Assembly (NCBI GenBank): GCA_963789495.1
Contig: CAWBLP010000020.1
Location: 1-41,699 of the forward strand
Reading direction: 5' to 3'
DNA: 41,699 nucleotides
Source: CAWBLP01 sp963789495
GTDB lineage: Bacteria; Pseudomonadota; Alphaproteobacteria; Acetobacterales; Acetobacteraceae
The notes beneath the pieces were generated by a model that was given only the letters and a program-made list of their open reading frames with translations, was not told the DNA's origin and searched no databases. Positions within the stretch are counted from its first letter, which is position 1. Every line of letters begins with the position of its first letter. Below are positions 33,522 to 41,640 of this stretch, one piece after another. The position numbers were made by a program, and so were the translations under genes.

Positions 33522-34910
33522 GGCCCGTCTGACCCAGTCCAGGATCGCGTCGTCCGTGGTCTCGGATTCCCCAGGCGCCATCTCCGTCACTTGCAATGGC
33601 GCCATGGCGGGTGCGGTCATGACCGAGCGTGCAATGCAAACCGCGCGCACCGTGAGTTCCGCGTCGATCGGCGACGACAGGAAGTTGAAGTTGATGGCGG
33701 GTGGGCGGCGCGGATCGGCCGAGGTGATGTGGATATGCCCCTTGCTCTCCGGCCGCATCGGATGTGCATAGCAGGTCACGCCGGACTGGCGGGCAAGCTT
33801 CGGACCGTTGGGACCGGGCTCGGTCAGCATCGGCACCCAGCCAAGCAGCACATCCGGCGCGGCGAGTCCCTCGCGGGAGCGAACGAATGCGCGCATCGGG
33901 GCGGCGACCATGCCGAGCATGCCTTGGTGGAGGAACGCGTATCGCAGCGCCTGTCCGATGATCCCCAGGCCACCGGCCATGTCGTTATAGGTGATGCCTT
34001 TCGCGCCGATCGCCCAACGCGTGCGTGGTGCGTAATGATCGCGCAGGTTCTCACCGACACCCGGCAAAGCGTGGCGCACATCGATGCCAAGGCTTCGCAG
34101 TCGATCGGGTTGGCCAATGCCGGACAGTTCCAGCAATTGCGGCGAATTGATCGTGCCGGCACTGACCACGACCTCGCGTGCTGCGCTCGCCTCACGCCGA
34201 TTGCCGCCGACGGAATAGCCCACCCCGGTGCAGCGCGTGCCCTCCAGCAGCAGGCACTCCGCCAGCGCATCCGTTTCGATGTGCAGGTTCGCCCGCTTGC
34301 GGATCGGATCCAGGTAGCAGCGAGCCGTGCTCATGCGGCGGCCGGATGAAATGGTGGCCTGGCTCATCGCGATGCCATCTTGCGTGGCGCCGTTGTAGTC
34401 CGGATTGTGCGGAATGCCGACCTGTCCGGCCGCCTTGATCAGGGCGGCGAACAGCGGCAGGCGCGGGGGCGGATTGGTGACGCGCAGCGGGCCTTCGCGG
34501 CCGCGATAGGCATCGTCCCCGCCGGCGTAACTTTCCATGCGTTTGAACAGAGGCAGGACGTCCGCGTAGCTCCAGCCCTGGTTTCCCATCTGCGCCCAGG
34601 TGTCGAAATCCTGTGCCTGACCGCGCACGAACGCCAGGCCATTGATCGCACTGGAGCCACCCAGCAGCTTGCCGCGCGGCACCGGGATGTTGCGGCCATT
34701 GGTATTCGCTTCGGGTTCCGACTTGTACAGCCAGTTGGCAGCCGGGTTGGTCAGCAGCTTTGCATAGCCGATCGGGATGCGTGACCAGGGATGGCTGGCG
34801 GGACCGGCTTCCAGCAGCAGAACCTTGTTGCGCGGGTCTGCCGAAAGCCGGTTCGCAACCACCGCGCCGGCGGACCCGGCACCGACAACGATGTAGTCGT
34901 AGCTTGGCAT
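33309..34910 (-). CDS. GMC family oxidoreductase, type 2b (paralogue of the adjacent gene)
   Basis: A 533-aa GMC oxidoreductase closely similar to the protein at 31623-33221. FAD motif YIVVGAGSAGAVVANRL (residues 6-22); RGKLLGGSSAINGLAFVRG and the SAGTINSPQLLELSGIG motif; catalytic His469 (TTYHPVGTCKMG) and Asn513 (GNTNAPSIMIGE). The two differ mainly in the substrate-domain middle (about 300-400), so they may prefer different alcohols. ATG 34910 precedes the FAD motif directly; a G-rich run about 10 nt upstream is a weak ribosome site. Convergent tail-to-tail arrangement suggests duplication with inversion. Confidence 0.94.
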   Translation of the reverse strand: MPSYDYIVVGAGSAGAVVANRLSADPRNKVLLLEAGPASHPWSRIPIGYAKLLTNPAANWLYKSEPEANTNGRNIPVPRGKLLGGSSAINGLAFVRGQAQDFDTWAQMGNQGWSYADVLPLFKRMESYAGGDDAYRGREGPLRVTNPPPRLPLFAALIKAAGQVGIPHNPDYNGATQDGIAMSQATISSGRRMSTARCYLDPIRKRANLHIETDALAECLLLEGTRCTGVGYSVGGNRREASAAREVVVSAGTINSPQLLELSGIGQPDRLRSLGIDVRHALPGVGENLRDHYAPRTRWAIGAKGITYNDMAGGLGIIGQALRYAFLHQGMLGMVAAPMRAFVRSREGLAAPDVLLGWVPMLTEPGPNGPKLARQSGVTCYAHPMRPESKGHIHITSADPRRPPAINFNFLSSPIDAELTVRAVCIARSVMTAPAMAPLQVTEMAPGESETTDDAILDWVRRAAETTYHPVGTCKMGSDPMAVVDARLRVHGIAGLRIADASIMPTLTSGNTNAPSIMIGEKAADLLLRQDAA

Positions 34911-35014
34911 GACGGCTGAGCCCCCCGGATGACAACACGCGGCCCGTCCGACCGGACGGTCGCAATGGGGGCCGAACAAAGCGCAATTGTCCAGCCGCGC
35001 AACGGGTGCGTCAA

Positions 35015-35045
35015 TGTCGGGCGCTGTACCGTGTCGGGCGCTGTA
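35015..35045. repeat. two-copy 17-bp-period repeat
   Basis: TGTCGGGCGCTGTA occurs at 35015-35028 and again at 35032-35045, in the 195-bp gap between the third GMC gene and the monooxygenase stop. No function is evident. Confidence 0.6.
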
Positions 35046-35105
35046 GCGTCCGGTCAGCGCCGTGTCGGCGGACCGCGACCGCCGCAAGAATGCGCGGCGA
35101 TGCGG

Positions 35106-36746
35106 CTATGCCAGCGACAGCTCCCGATATCCGTCCGCCGCCACTGCATCGCATCGCGCGCGATAGGCGGGCGCACTGCCGCTGTAGCGTGCGATGATGC
35201 GGGTCTGCTTGCCCTCGACGTTTCGATTGATGCCGGTCATCCAGGAATTGACCTCGTTTGACAGCAGGCCGACACCCAGCGACTTCACGTGATCGGTCCA
35301 GGATGCGACCCCCGCTGCCGTTGCCTCGACGCGGGTCAGCGCATTGGCGCGGGCGTGACGCAGCATGTTGGTAACCCATTCGACATTGTACTCGATGCTG
35401 CGGGGGATATTGCCGAGCGCGGTATGCGGCCCCATCAGCATCATCATATTGGGAAAGCCTTCGACCAGCACGCCAAGAAACGTCTGCGGCCCGGTCCGCC
35501 ACTTATCCTTCAGCCGCAGCCCGTCCACGCCTGTTATGTCGATCCGGTCGAAGCTGCCGGTGATCGCATCGAACCCGGTGGCATAGATGATGATGTCGAA
35601 TTCGTACTCGGCGTCGCGGGTCTTGATGCCGGTCGGCGTGATGCGCTCGATCGGGGTTTCCTTGATATCCACCAGGCGCACATTGGGCTGGTTGTAGACC
35701 TCGTAATAGCGGGTCTCCAGCGGCACGCGGCGGGTGCCGAAGCCGTGGTTCTTCGGGATCAGCTTCTCCGCCACCTCCGGGTCCTTCACCCGCTGGCGGA
35801 TCTTGCGCGCGACGAAGTCGGAGATCGCGTCGTTCGCCTTCGGGTCCGTCAGGATGTCGCGGAAATTGCCCTGCCAGATGCCGAACCCCTTCTCGGCATA
35901 CAGCTTCTCGAAGAACGCCTCACGCTCCTCCGGCGTCACCTCGAACGTGCCGCGCGGGTCGGGCGTGTGCAGGAAGCAGGCGAAGGTATCCTGGCAGCGT
36001 TGGAACATCGCCGGATAGTTCGCCTTGATCTGCGCCATCTCCGCGGCGTCGATCTTGCCGTTGTGCAGCGGGGCGCACCAGTTCGGCGTGCGCTGGAACA
36101 CGGTCAGGTGGCCGGCAGTCTTCGCCACTTCCTGGATGGTCTGCACGCCGGTGGCGCCGGTGCCGATCACGGCCACACGCTTGCCCTCGAAGCTGACCGA
36201 CTCATGCGGCCAGCGCGCGGTGTGGCAGGACTGGCCCTGGAACGAATCGACGCCCTCGATGCGTGGCATGGTGGGTGCGGACAGTGGGCCGATCGCGGTG
36301 ATCAGGAAACGCGCGCGATGGCGGCTGCCATCCTCCAGCGTCACATCCCAGTCTCGTGTCGCTTCCCGCCAGTGGGCGGCCGCCACGCGGCTGCGGAACT
36401 GGATGTCACGCCGCAGATCGAACCGGTCGGCGACGTGGTTCAGGTAGCGCAGCGTCTCCGGCTGGGCGGCGAAATGCTCGGACCAGTCCCATTCCTGCAG
36501 CAGCTCCGGCGAGAAGGAGTAGCTGTACGAATAGCTCTCGGAATCGAAGCGGGCGCCGGGATAGCGGTTCCAGTACCAGGTGCCGCCGACGCCGGTGCCG
36601 GATTCGAGGACCCGGACCCGCATGCCGAGCTCGCGCAGGCGGTAGAGCTGATAGAGGCCGGAAATGCCCGCCCCGATGATGATGGCGTCATACTCTGCGA
36701 CCGCTGCCGCGTCGGGTTGGGTCGCTGTGTCGGGTGAGGCGGCCAT
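35106..36746 (-). CDS. Baeyer-Villiger type flavin monooxygenase
   Basis: A 546-aa FAD- and NADPH-dependent monooxygenase of the class B (Baeyer-Villiger) type, inserting oxygen next to a ketone to give an ester or lactone. Two Rossmann motifs, GAGISG (25-30) and GTGATG (195-200), flank the BVMO fingerprint FQGQSCHTARWP (169-180; FxGxxxHxxxWP). VGGTWYWNRYPGARFDSESY is also typical of cyclohexanone- and steroid-type enzymes. The start is ATG 36746, because AAGGAG lies 8 nt upstream; an earlier in-frame ATG (36764) overlaps that site. It is divergent from the UMF1 transporter (361-bp gap). Together with the GMC dehydrogenases (alcohol to ketone) and an alpha/beta hydrolase (ester cleavage) it would make a ring-opening route. 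Confidence 0.93.
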   Translation of the reverse strand: MAASPDTATQPDAAAVAEYDAIIIGAGISGLYQLYRLRELGMRVRVLESGTGVGGTWYWNRYPGARFDSESYSYSYSFSPELLQEWDWSEHFAAQPETLRYLNHVADRFDLRRDIQFRSRVAAAHWREATRDWDVTLEDGSRHRARFLITAIGPLSAPTMPRIEGVDSFQGQSCHTARWPHESVSFEGKRVAVIGTGATGVQTIQEVAKTAGHLTVFQRTPNWCAPLHNGKIDAAEMAQIKANYPAMFQRCQDTFACFLHTPDPRGTFEVTPEEREAFFEKLYAEKGFGIWQGNFRDILTDPKANDAISDFVARKIRQRVKDPEVAEKLIPKNHGFGTRRVPLETRYYEVYNQPNVRLVDIKETPIERITPTGIKTRDAEYEFDIIIYATGFDAITGSFDRIDITGVDGLRLKDKWRTGPQTFLGVLVEGFPNMMMLMGPHTALGNIPRSIEYNVEWVTNMLRHARANALTRVEATAAGVASWTDHVKSLGVGLLSNEVNSWMTGINRNVEGKQTRIIARYSGSAPAYRARCDAVAADGYRELSLA

Positions 36747-36991
36747 CTGCTGTCGCTCCTTCATGCGGTGTCCGGCAACCGGGGCTGGCTGCCGCGGCCG
36801 GCATTGTGCCCGTCGGGCCGGCTACTCCTGGGATGGAAAATCTACTCACTGGTCTGGCGACGGGTTATCCACGGACCAGGGCGTTCTGCAAAGGGCAGAT
36901 CGCACAGGATCGCGCAACGGGGGAGAGGTCGCTGTCCACCGCCGCCAGGCAAGGCCTCGACGCCAGGCGGTGCCTCGGCGATGGTGGCGCC

Positions 36992-37047
36992 CGGTCGGGG
37001 GTGGCCGGTCGGGGGATGCCGGTCGGGGGATGCCGGTCGGGGGAGGG
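36992..37047. repeat. tandem repeat, about four 14-bp units
   Basis: CGGTCGGGGGATGC-type units repeat four times head to tail (36992-37005, 37006-37019, 37020-37033, 37034-37047; first and last vary slightly). They lie in the 361-bp divergent gap between the monooxygenase and the transporter, just upstream of the latter, so copy number could affect promoter spacing. The rest of that gap shows no gene. No spacers, so not CRISPR. Confidence 0.8.
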
Positions 37048-37107
37048 CTGGGCAACGGGACATCCGCTGCCTGGGTGCGAGATCAGGAGCAGGCGATACG
37101 TGGTCCC

Positions 37108-38454
37108 ATGCGCAGGCGCCCTGTCGAACCCGCGAGCCCGTCCGTGAACCGGCCTTCGGTGCCGGACCCCGGCAGCGCCGCGGACGTCGTCCGCGGCACA
37201 GGAGTCGCTGTTTTCGCCTGGTGTCTCTACGACTGGGGCTACAGCGCCTTCAACACCATCGTCTCCACCTTCGTCGTCGCGACCTATTTCGTGCGGGCGG
37301 TGGCGTCGGATCCGGCCACGGGAACGGCGCAATGGGCGGCGACGCAGGCGCTGGCCGGACTGGTGATTGCGCTGGTCGCGGCGCCGCTCGGAGCGATGGC
37401 GGATCGTGGCGGCTCGCGGCGTGGCCTGCTTGCGGCCGCCACCGCCGTCATGATCCTCGCCACCGCCGGACTCTGGTTCATTCGTCCGGCGCCCGACTAT
37501 GTGCTGCCGGCGCTGCTGCTGGTCGGCACGGCGACCGTGGCGTTCGAGATCGCCACCGTGTTCTACAACGCGATGCTGCCGGAGGTCGCGGCACCGGACC
37601 GGATCGGCCGGATCTCCGGCCTGGCCTGGGGCTGCGGCTATGTCGGCGGCCTGGTGTGCCTGGCGGTCTGCCTGGTGGTGCTGGTCAATCCCGATCCGCC
37701 CCGATTTGGGCTGGACCGTGCCGCGGCGGAACCGGTGCGGGCGACGGCGCTGTTCGCCGCCGGTTGGCTCGCGGTGTTCAGTTGGCCCGTGCTGCTGGCG
37801 GTGCCGAACCAGCGCGGCACGCTGCCCTGGGGCGTCGCGCTGCGAACCGGCGTCACCGCACTCGCCCAGCATCTGCGCCAGGCCGCGCGCCAGCCCGGCC
37901 TGTTGCGGTTCCTGCTCGCCCGCATGCTCTACACCGACGGGCTGACCACCTTGTTCGCATTCGGCGGAATCTATGCCGCGGGCACGTTCGGGATGGATGC
38001 GCGCGCGGTGTTGCTGCTGGGGATCGGGTTGAACGTCACCGCCGGACTGGGCGCGCTGGGCTTCGCCTTCCTGGAGGACCACATCGGGTCCCGGGTCACG
38101 GTGCTGACGGCGCTGGCAGCGCTGACCGTGCTGGGAAGCTGCCTGCTGCTCGCCCGCTCCGCCGCCCTGTTCTGGCCCCTGGCGCTCGGCCTCGGCGTGT
38201 TCGTCGGCCCGGCGCAGGCTGCCAGCCGCAGCCTGATGGTGCGGCTCGCGCCGGCCGAGTCGCGCAATGCCCATTTCGGTCTGTATGCGCTGTCCGGCAG
38301 GGTGACGGGATTTGTCGGGCCGGCAACGCTGGGGGCGATCACCGCCGCAACCGGCAGTCAGCGCGCCGGCATGGCGGTTATCCTGGTGCTGCTGGCAAGC
38401 GGCGGGGTGGTGCTGGTGACCCTGCGCCGGCCCTTGGCTACGCCCGAACGATAG
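37108..38454 (+). CDS. MFS transporter, UMF1 (Atg22-like) family
   Basis: A 448-aa inner-membrane protein with about 12 hydrophobic segments. The opening VFAWCLYDWGYSAFNTIVST and FVVATYFVRAV match the UMF1/Atg22 group, which in bacteria is thought to export or take up small metabolites (yeast Atg22 releases amino acids from the vacuole). Other features are the loop AMADRGGSRRG (MFS motif A-like) and YNAMLPEVAAPDRIGRISGLAWGCGYVGG. The start is uncertain: ATG 37108 lacks a clear ribosome site, and an in-frame GTG about 36 nt downstream is possible. The substrate may be linked to the neighbouring monooxygenase pathway. Confidence 0.87.
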   Translation: MRRRPVEPASPSVNRPSVPDPGSAADVVRGTGVAVFAWCLYDWGYSAFNTIVSTFVVATYFVRAVASDPATGTAQWAATQALAGLVIALVAAPLGAMADRGGSRRGLLAAATAVMILATAGLWFIRPAPDYVLPALLLVGTATVAFEIATVFYNAMLPEVAAPDRIGRISGLAWGCGYVGGLVCLAVCLVVLVNPDPPRFGLDRAAAEPVRATALFAAGWLAVFSWPVLLAVPNQRGTLPWGVALRTGVTALAQHLRQAARQPGLLRFLLARMLYTDGLTTLFAFGGIYAAGTFGMDARAVLLLGIGLNVTAGLGALGFAFLEDHIGSRVTVLTALAALTVLGSCLLLARSAALFWPLALGLGVFVGPAQAASRSLMVRLAPAESRNAHFGLYALSGRVTGFVGPATLGAITAATGSQRAGMAVILVLLASGGVVLVTLRRPLATPER

Positions 38455-38478
38455 AGTCATGCACGGGCAGGGCGCGTT

Positions 38479-39999
38479 TCACCCGTCGCTGTAATCGCCC
38501 AGCGCAGCCTCACACGCCGATCGGGCCTCGCCGTCGGTGGCGAAATCGCGCAGCCGGCCGGCCTCATCCAGCAGGAATTCGGGGTCGATCAACGGGGCGG
38601 CGTCGCCCCGCATCGCCGCCAGCCAGGGCCCCGCCGGCCGCGAGCGATCGCGAAATATCATTGCCAGGCCGCCGGTGTGCTGCTGCGCGTCGGGGCCGCT
38701 CGCGATCCAGCTGTGTCCTTGCCTCGGCGCGCGCTGCATCGGTGGAGCCGCCATCGGCGGGGAAGCCGCCGGCGGGGCTGCGTTTGACAGGGCTGCGTTT
38801 GACGGGGCTGCGTCTGACGGGGCGGCAGTCGGCGGGGCGGCGGTCGGCTGCAGCAGCGCCGCCTGCGGTGCCGGGGCGGATGGCGGGGGCGCGGGCGGTG
38901 CGCGATGCGCGACGGCTGGATCGGGCGCGGCTGGGCCAGCCTGTCGCGGCGGATCAGGGATGGGCGCCGGTGCGTGCCCGCCCGGTATGCCGGTCGGCAG
39001 GGCTGCCGGGGCCGGCGGAGCACTCTCCGGCGCAACCGTGACGAAGCGCGGGGCCGATGAGGTGTTCACCGGCGGCCACGCCGCGAAGGCCGCCGGCCCG
39101 GTGACCGGGATTGCAGCTTCGGTGGAAGCCGGGGAAGCCGGGGGGGCGGTGCCTGCGGTCGCCGAACCCGACTGCCCGAGGGCACTCGATGCCGCATCGG
39201 TCCGGCCCGCCAGCAGCGCCCGCACCTGCGGGATATAGGCCTTGATGGTCTCGTCGCGGACGTGGCAGGCGGCGGCCAGATGCTCGAATACGTCGTCGGT
39301 GTATTTCGGGCCGGTATAGTCGAACATCGCGCTGCCGCGGTCGACCTTGGCACGCCATTCCTGCCGCGACTTCGTGTAATAGTGGTTGATCACCAGGTCG
39401 TCATGGCACGCCACCGGCTGCAGGCCGATATTCGGCACGTCCTGACCGGCTGTGTTGCACACCGGTCCCGTGACACGGAATTCATGCGGGTTCTGCGCGA
39501 CGTCCAGCAAATGCGCACAGCGGATGATCGACTTCACGTGACGGTTCACCGGCAGCCCGTCTTCCGCCCGCAGATCGTAGGTTTCCATCACCAGGTCCGG
39601 CGCCGGCTCGCTCCATCCGGCCGGGCCGAACACCCGCCAATGCACCAGGACGGCGGAGACATCCTCCCGCCGCTCCAGCACCTGCAACAGGGTCTGCCCG
39701 CCAAGCGGAAGGACGAATTCGTCGAGGTCGATGAACGCGGCCCAGTCATGCCTGGTGGCGAAGGTCTCGATGAAATGTCGATAGGCCGGCAGTTGCCCCG
39801 GCCGTTGCGGCCAATCGACCAGCGTCACCTGGTCCGCGAACGGCGAGCGGCGGATCAGGTCGGCGCCGCCATCGGTGCTGCCATTGTCGTAGAGCACGAT
39901 GTCGGTGAAGCCGATCACGCGATGATAGGCAATCCACTCCAGCAGATTGCGCGCTTCGTTCTTGAAGATCGCGCAGATGACGAGCGACGGGTGGTCCAT
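38479..39999 (-). CDS. family 2/92-type glycosyltransferase with Pro/Ala-rich insertion
   Basis: A 506-aa protein. Residues 1-265 form a GT-A glycosyltransferase of the GT92-like (Glyco_tranf_2_4) group: ICAIFKNEARNLLEWIAYHR, VLYDNGSTDGG, the DxD motif in FIDLDEFV (Asp91, Asp93) and later INHYYTKSRQEWRAKVDRGS. Residues about 270-435 are a low-complexity stretch of Pro, Ala and Ser with AAPSDAAPSNAALSNAAP-like repeats, followed by a short structured-looking end (GHSWIASGPDA, LIDPEFLLDEAGRLRDFA). It probably adds a sugar to a surface polysaccharide or LPS in the cytoplasm. ATG 39999 has AGGAA 5 nt upstream. It starts 18 bp after hldE, the same transcript. Confidence 0.87.
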   Translation of the reverse strand: MDHPSLVICAIFKNEARNLLEWIAYHRVIGFTDIVLYDNGSTDGGADLIRRSPFADQVTLVDWPQRPGQLPAYRHFIETFATRHDWAAFIDLDEFVLPLGGQTLLQVLERREDVSAVLVHWRVFGPAGWSEPAPDLVMETYDLRAEDGLPVNRHVKSIIRCAHLLDVAQNPHEFRVTGPVCNTAGQDVPNIGLQPVACHDDLVINHYYTKSRQEWRAKVDRGSAMFDYTGPKYTDDVFEHLAAACHVRDETIKAYIPQVRALLAGRTDAASSALGQSGSATAGTAPPASPASTEAAIPVTGPAAFAAWPPVNTSSAPRFVTVAPESAPPAPAALPTGIPGGHAPAPIPDPPRQAGPAAPDPAVAHRAPPAPPPSAPAPQAALLQPTAAPPTAAPSDAAPSNAALSNAAPPAASPPMAAPPMQRAPRQGHSWIASGPDAQQHTGGLAMIFRDRSRPAGPWLAAMRGDAAPLIDPEFLLDEAGRLRDFATDGEARSACEAALGDYSDG

Positions 40000-40017
40000 G
40001 GGATTCCTGTAGCGGTG

Positions 40018-41538
40018 TCAGGCGGCGGGGCTGGCCATGGCCGGGGCGGTCATGCGTCTGATGGTGCCGCTGGTGCTGTGGCCTTCCTGCAGGTCGACCA
40101 GCACGACGCGCCCGCCCCAGCCGCGCACCAGGTCGCCGCCGACCACCTGCTCGATGGTGTAGTCGGCGCCCTTCACCAGCACATCCGGGCGGAGAGCGGT
40201 GATCAGTTCCAGCGGCGTTTCCTGGTCGAACAGCGTGACCAGGTCGACCGGCGCCAGTGACGCCATCACCGTGGCGCGGGCGCTTTCGGACTGCACCGGA
40301 CGGGTGGGCCCTTTCAACCGGCGCACCGAGGCGTCCGTGTTCAACGCGACGATCAGCCGGTCGCAGGCGGCGCGCGCCTGGGTCAGCAGCCGGACATGGC
40401 CGGGATGGATCAGGTCGAAGCAGCCATTGGCGAAGCCGACTTTCAACCGCTTCGCGCGCCATGACGCGACGCGCGAGATCGCCTGTTCCCAACTGGCGAC
40501 TTTCTGCCCGCTCGCGATCAGATCGCCGAGGTGGAGTTCGTTCAGCAGTTCCTCCGCCGTCACCGTGGCGGTGCCTTGCTTGCCCACCGACACGCCGGCC
40601 GTGATGTTCGCCAGGGCTGCCGCATCGGGCAGCGACGCGCCGGCGCCGAGGGCCACCGCGAGCGCGGCCACCAATGTGTCTCCGGCGCCGGAGACATCGG
40701 CCACCTCGCGCGCCCGCGTCGGCAGATGCAGGCTCTCAAGCTCGCGCCGCACCAGGGTCAGACCCTGGGCCGACCGGGTGACCAGCACCGCCTCGCCGCC
40801 GGTCATGCCCAGCGCCATGCGGCCGGCTCGGTCCGCCTCCGCATCGTGTTCCGCATCGATATGTGTTGCGGCCCGCACTTCATGTTCGTTCGGCGTCAAT
40901 ACCGTTGCGCCACGATAGGCGGCGAAGTCGGGACGTTTCGGATCGGCGACCACCATGCGGTCATGGTCCGCCGCCTTGGCGAGCGCGGCGGGAAGCACCG
41001 CGTTGCACAGCACGCCCTTGGCATAGTCGGACAGCACGACGATGTCGGCGTTGCGCAAGGCCGCTTCGAAACGGGCAAGCACGGCCTCCGCCGTCGCGGC
41101 ATCGAGCGGTTCGGTGGTCTCCTCGTCCAGACGCAGCAACTGGTGCACGCCGGCCATGAAGCGCGTTTTCGCGGTGGTTGGCCGATTCGGAGCGGTAACC
41201 AGTTCACCGGTGAGCGAGTCCGCTTCCGCCAGCAGGCGGCTGATCTCCGCGCCTGCCGCATCATGGCCGATAACGCCGATCAGTGTTGCATGTCCGCCGA
41301 GCATGGCGACGTTGAGTGCGACATTGGCGGCGCCGCCCAGGGTGGCGCGGCTGTCGGTCGGGCGCAGCACCGGGATTGGCGCTTCCGGCGACAGCCGGTG
41401 CGCATTGCCGTGCACGTAGCGGTCGAGAATGATGTCGCCCAGCACGAGGACTCGGGCGTCACAAAAATGCCGTACGCGATCCGCCAGTTCGATATCGGCG
41501 GTTCCGTTGCCGGTCGCGGTGGTGAGATCGGTCATCAT
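40018..41538 (-). CDS. hldE: bifunctional heptose-7-phosphate kinase / heptose-1-phosphate adenylyltransferase
   Basis: A 506-aa enzyme with an N-terminal PfkB-type kinase (LGGAANVALNVAMLGG; catalytic DVSGAGDTLVAALA) and a C-terminal cytidylyltransferase-like domain with the nucleotide-binding GCFDLIHPGHVRLLTQA (HxGH). It makes ADP-D-glycero-beta-D-manno-heptose precursors for the LPS inner core (RfaE/HldE). Both catalytic motifs are intact. The start is ATG 41538 or the next ATG (41535); the ribosome site is weak. First gene of a likely operon with the glycosyltransferase. An IS630-type element lies only about 100 bp upstream, so its native promoter may have been disturbed or replaced. Confidence 0.95.
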   Translation of the reverse strand: MMTDLTTATGNGTADIELADRVRHFCDARVLVLGDIILDRYVHGNAHRLSPEAPIPVLRPTDSRATLGGAANVALNVAMLGGHATLIGVIGHDAAGAEISRLLAEADSLTGELVTAPNRPTTAKTRFMAGVHQLLRLDEETTEPLDAATAEAVLARFEAALRNADIVVLSDYAKGVLCNAVLPAALAKAADHDRMVVADPKRPDFAAYRGATVLTPNEHEVRAATHIDAEHDAEADRAGRMALGMTGGEAVLVTRSAQGLTLVRRELESLHLPTRAREVADVSGAGDTLVAALAVALGAGASLPDAAALANITAGVSVGKQGTATVTAEELLNELHLGDLIASGQKVASWEQAISRVASWRAKRLKVGFANGCFDLIHPGHVRLLTQARAACDRLIVALNTDASVRRLKGPTRPVQSESARATVMASLAPVDLVTLFDQETPLELITALRPDVLVKGADYTIEQVVGGDLVRGWGGRVVLVDLQEGHSTSGTIRRMTAPAMASPAA

Positions 41539-41602
41539 GCCGAGGTCCCGTTCGGAGCGCTGCCGCGGTGTGTCCGGGCATACGTTGCTGTCGTTGACGA
41601 TC

Positions 41603-41640
41603 GTCTAGCACAGTAGGCGTCTAGCACAGTGGGGGTCTAG
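41603..41640. repeat. 16-bp-period repeat with three GTCTAG units next to an IS end
   Basis: GTCTAGCACAGT occurs at 41603 and 41619, and GTCTAG again at 41635, an exact 16-bp period. The third unit is the CTAG into which the IS630-type element at 41641 is inserted. It lies in the hldE upstream region, so it may overlap promoter elements. Confidence 0.8.

Noticed and set aside
36865..38460. Minus-strand frame opposite the UMF1 transporter
   Set aside because: Gln- and Arg-rich shadow composition; the transporter reading has proper membrane segments.
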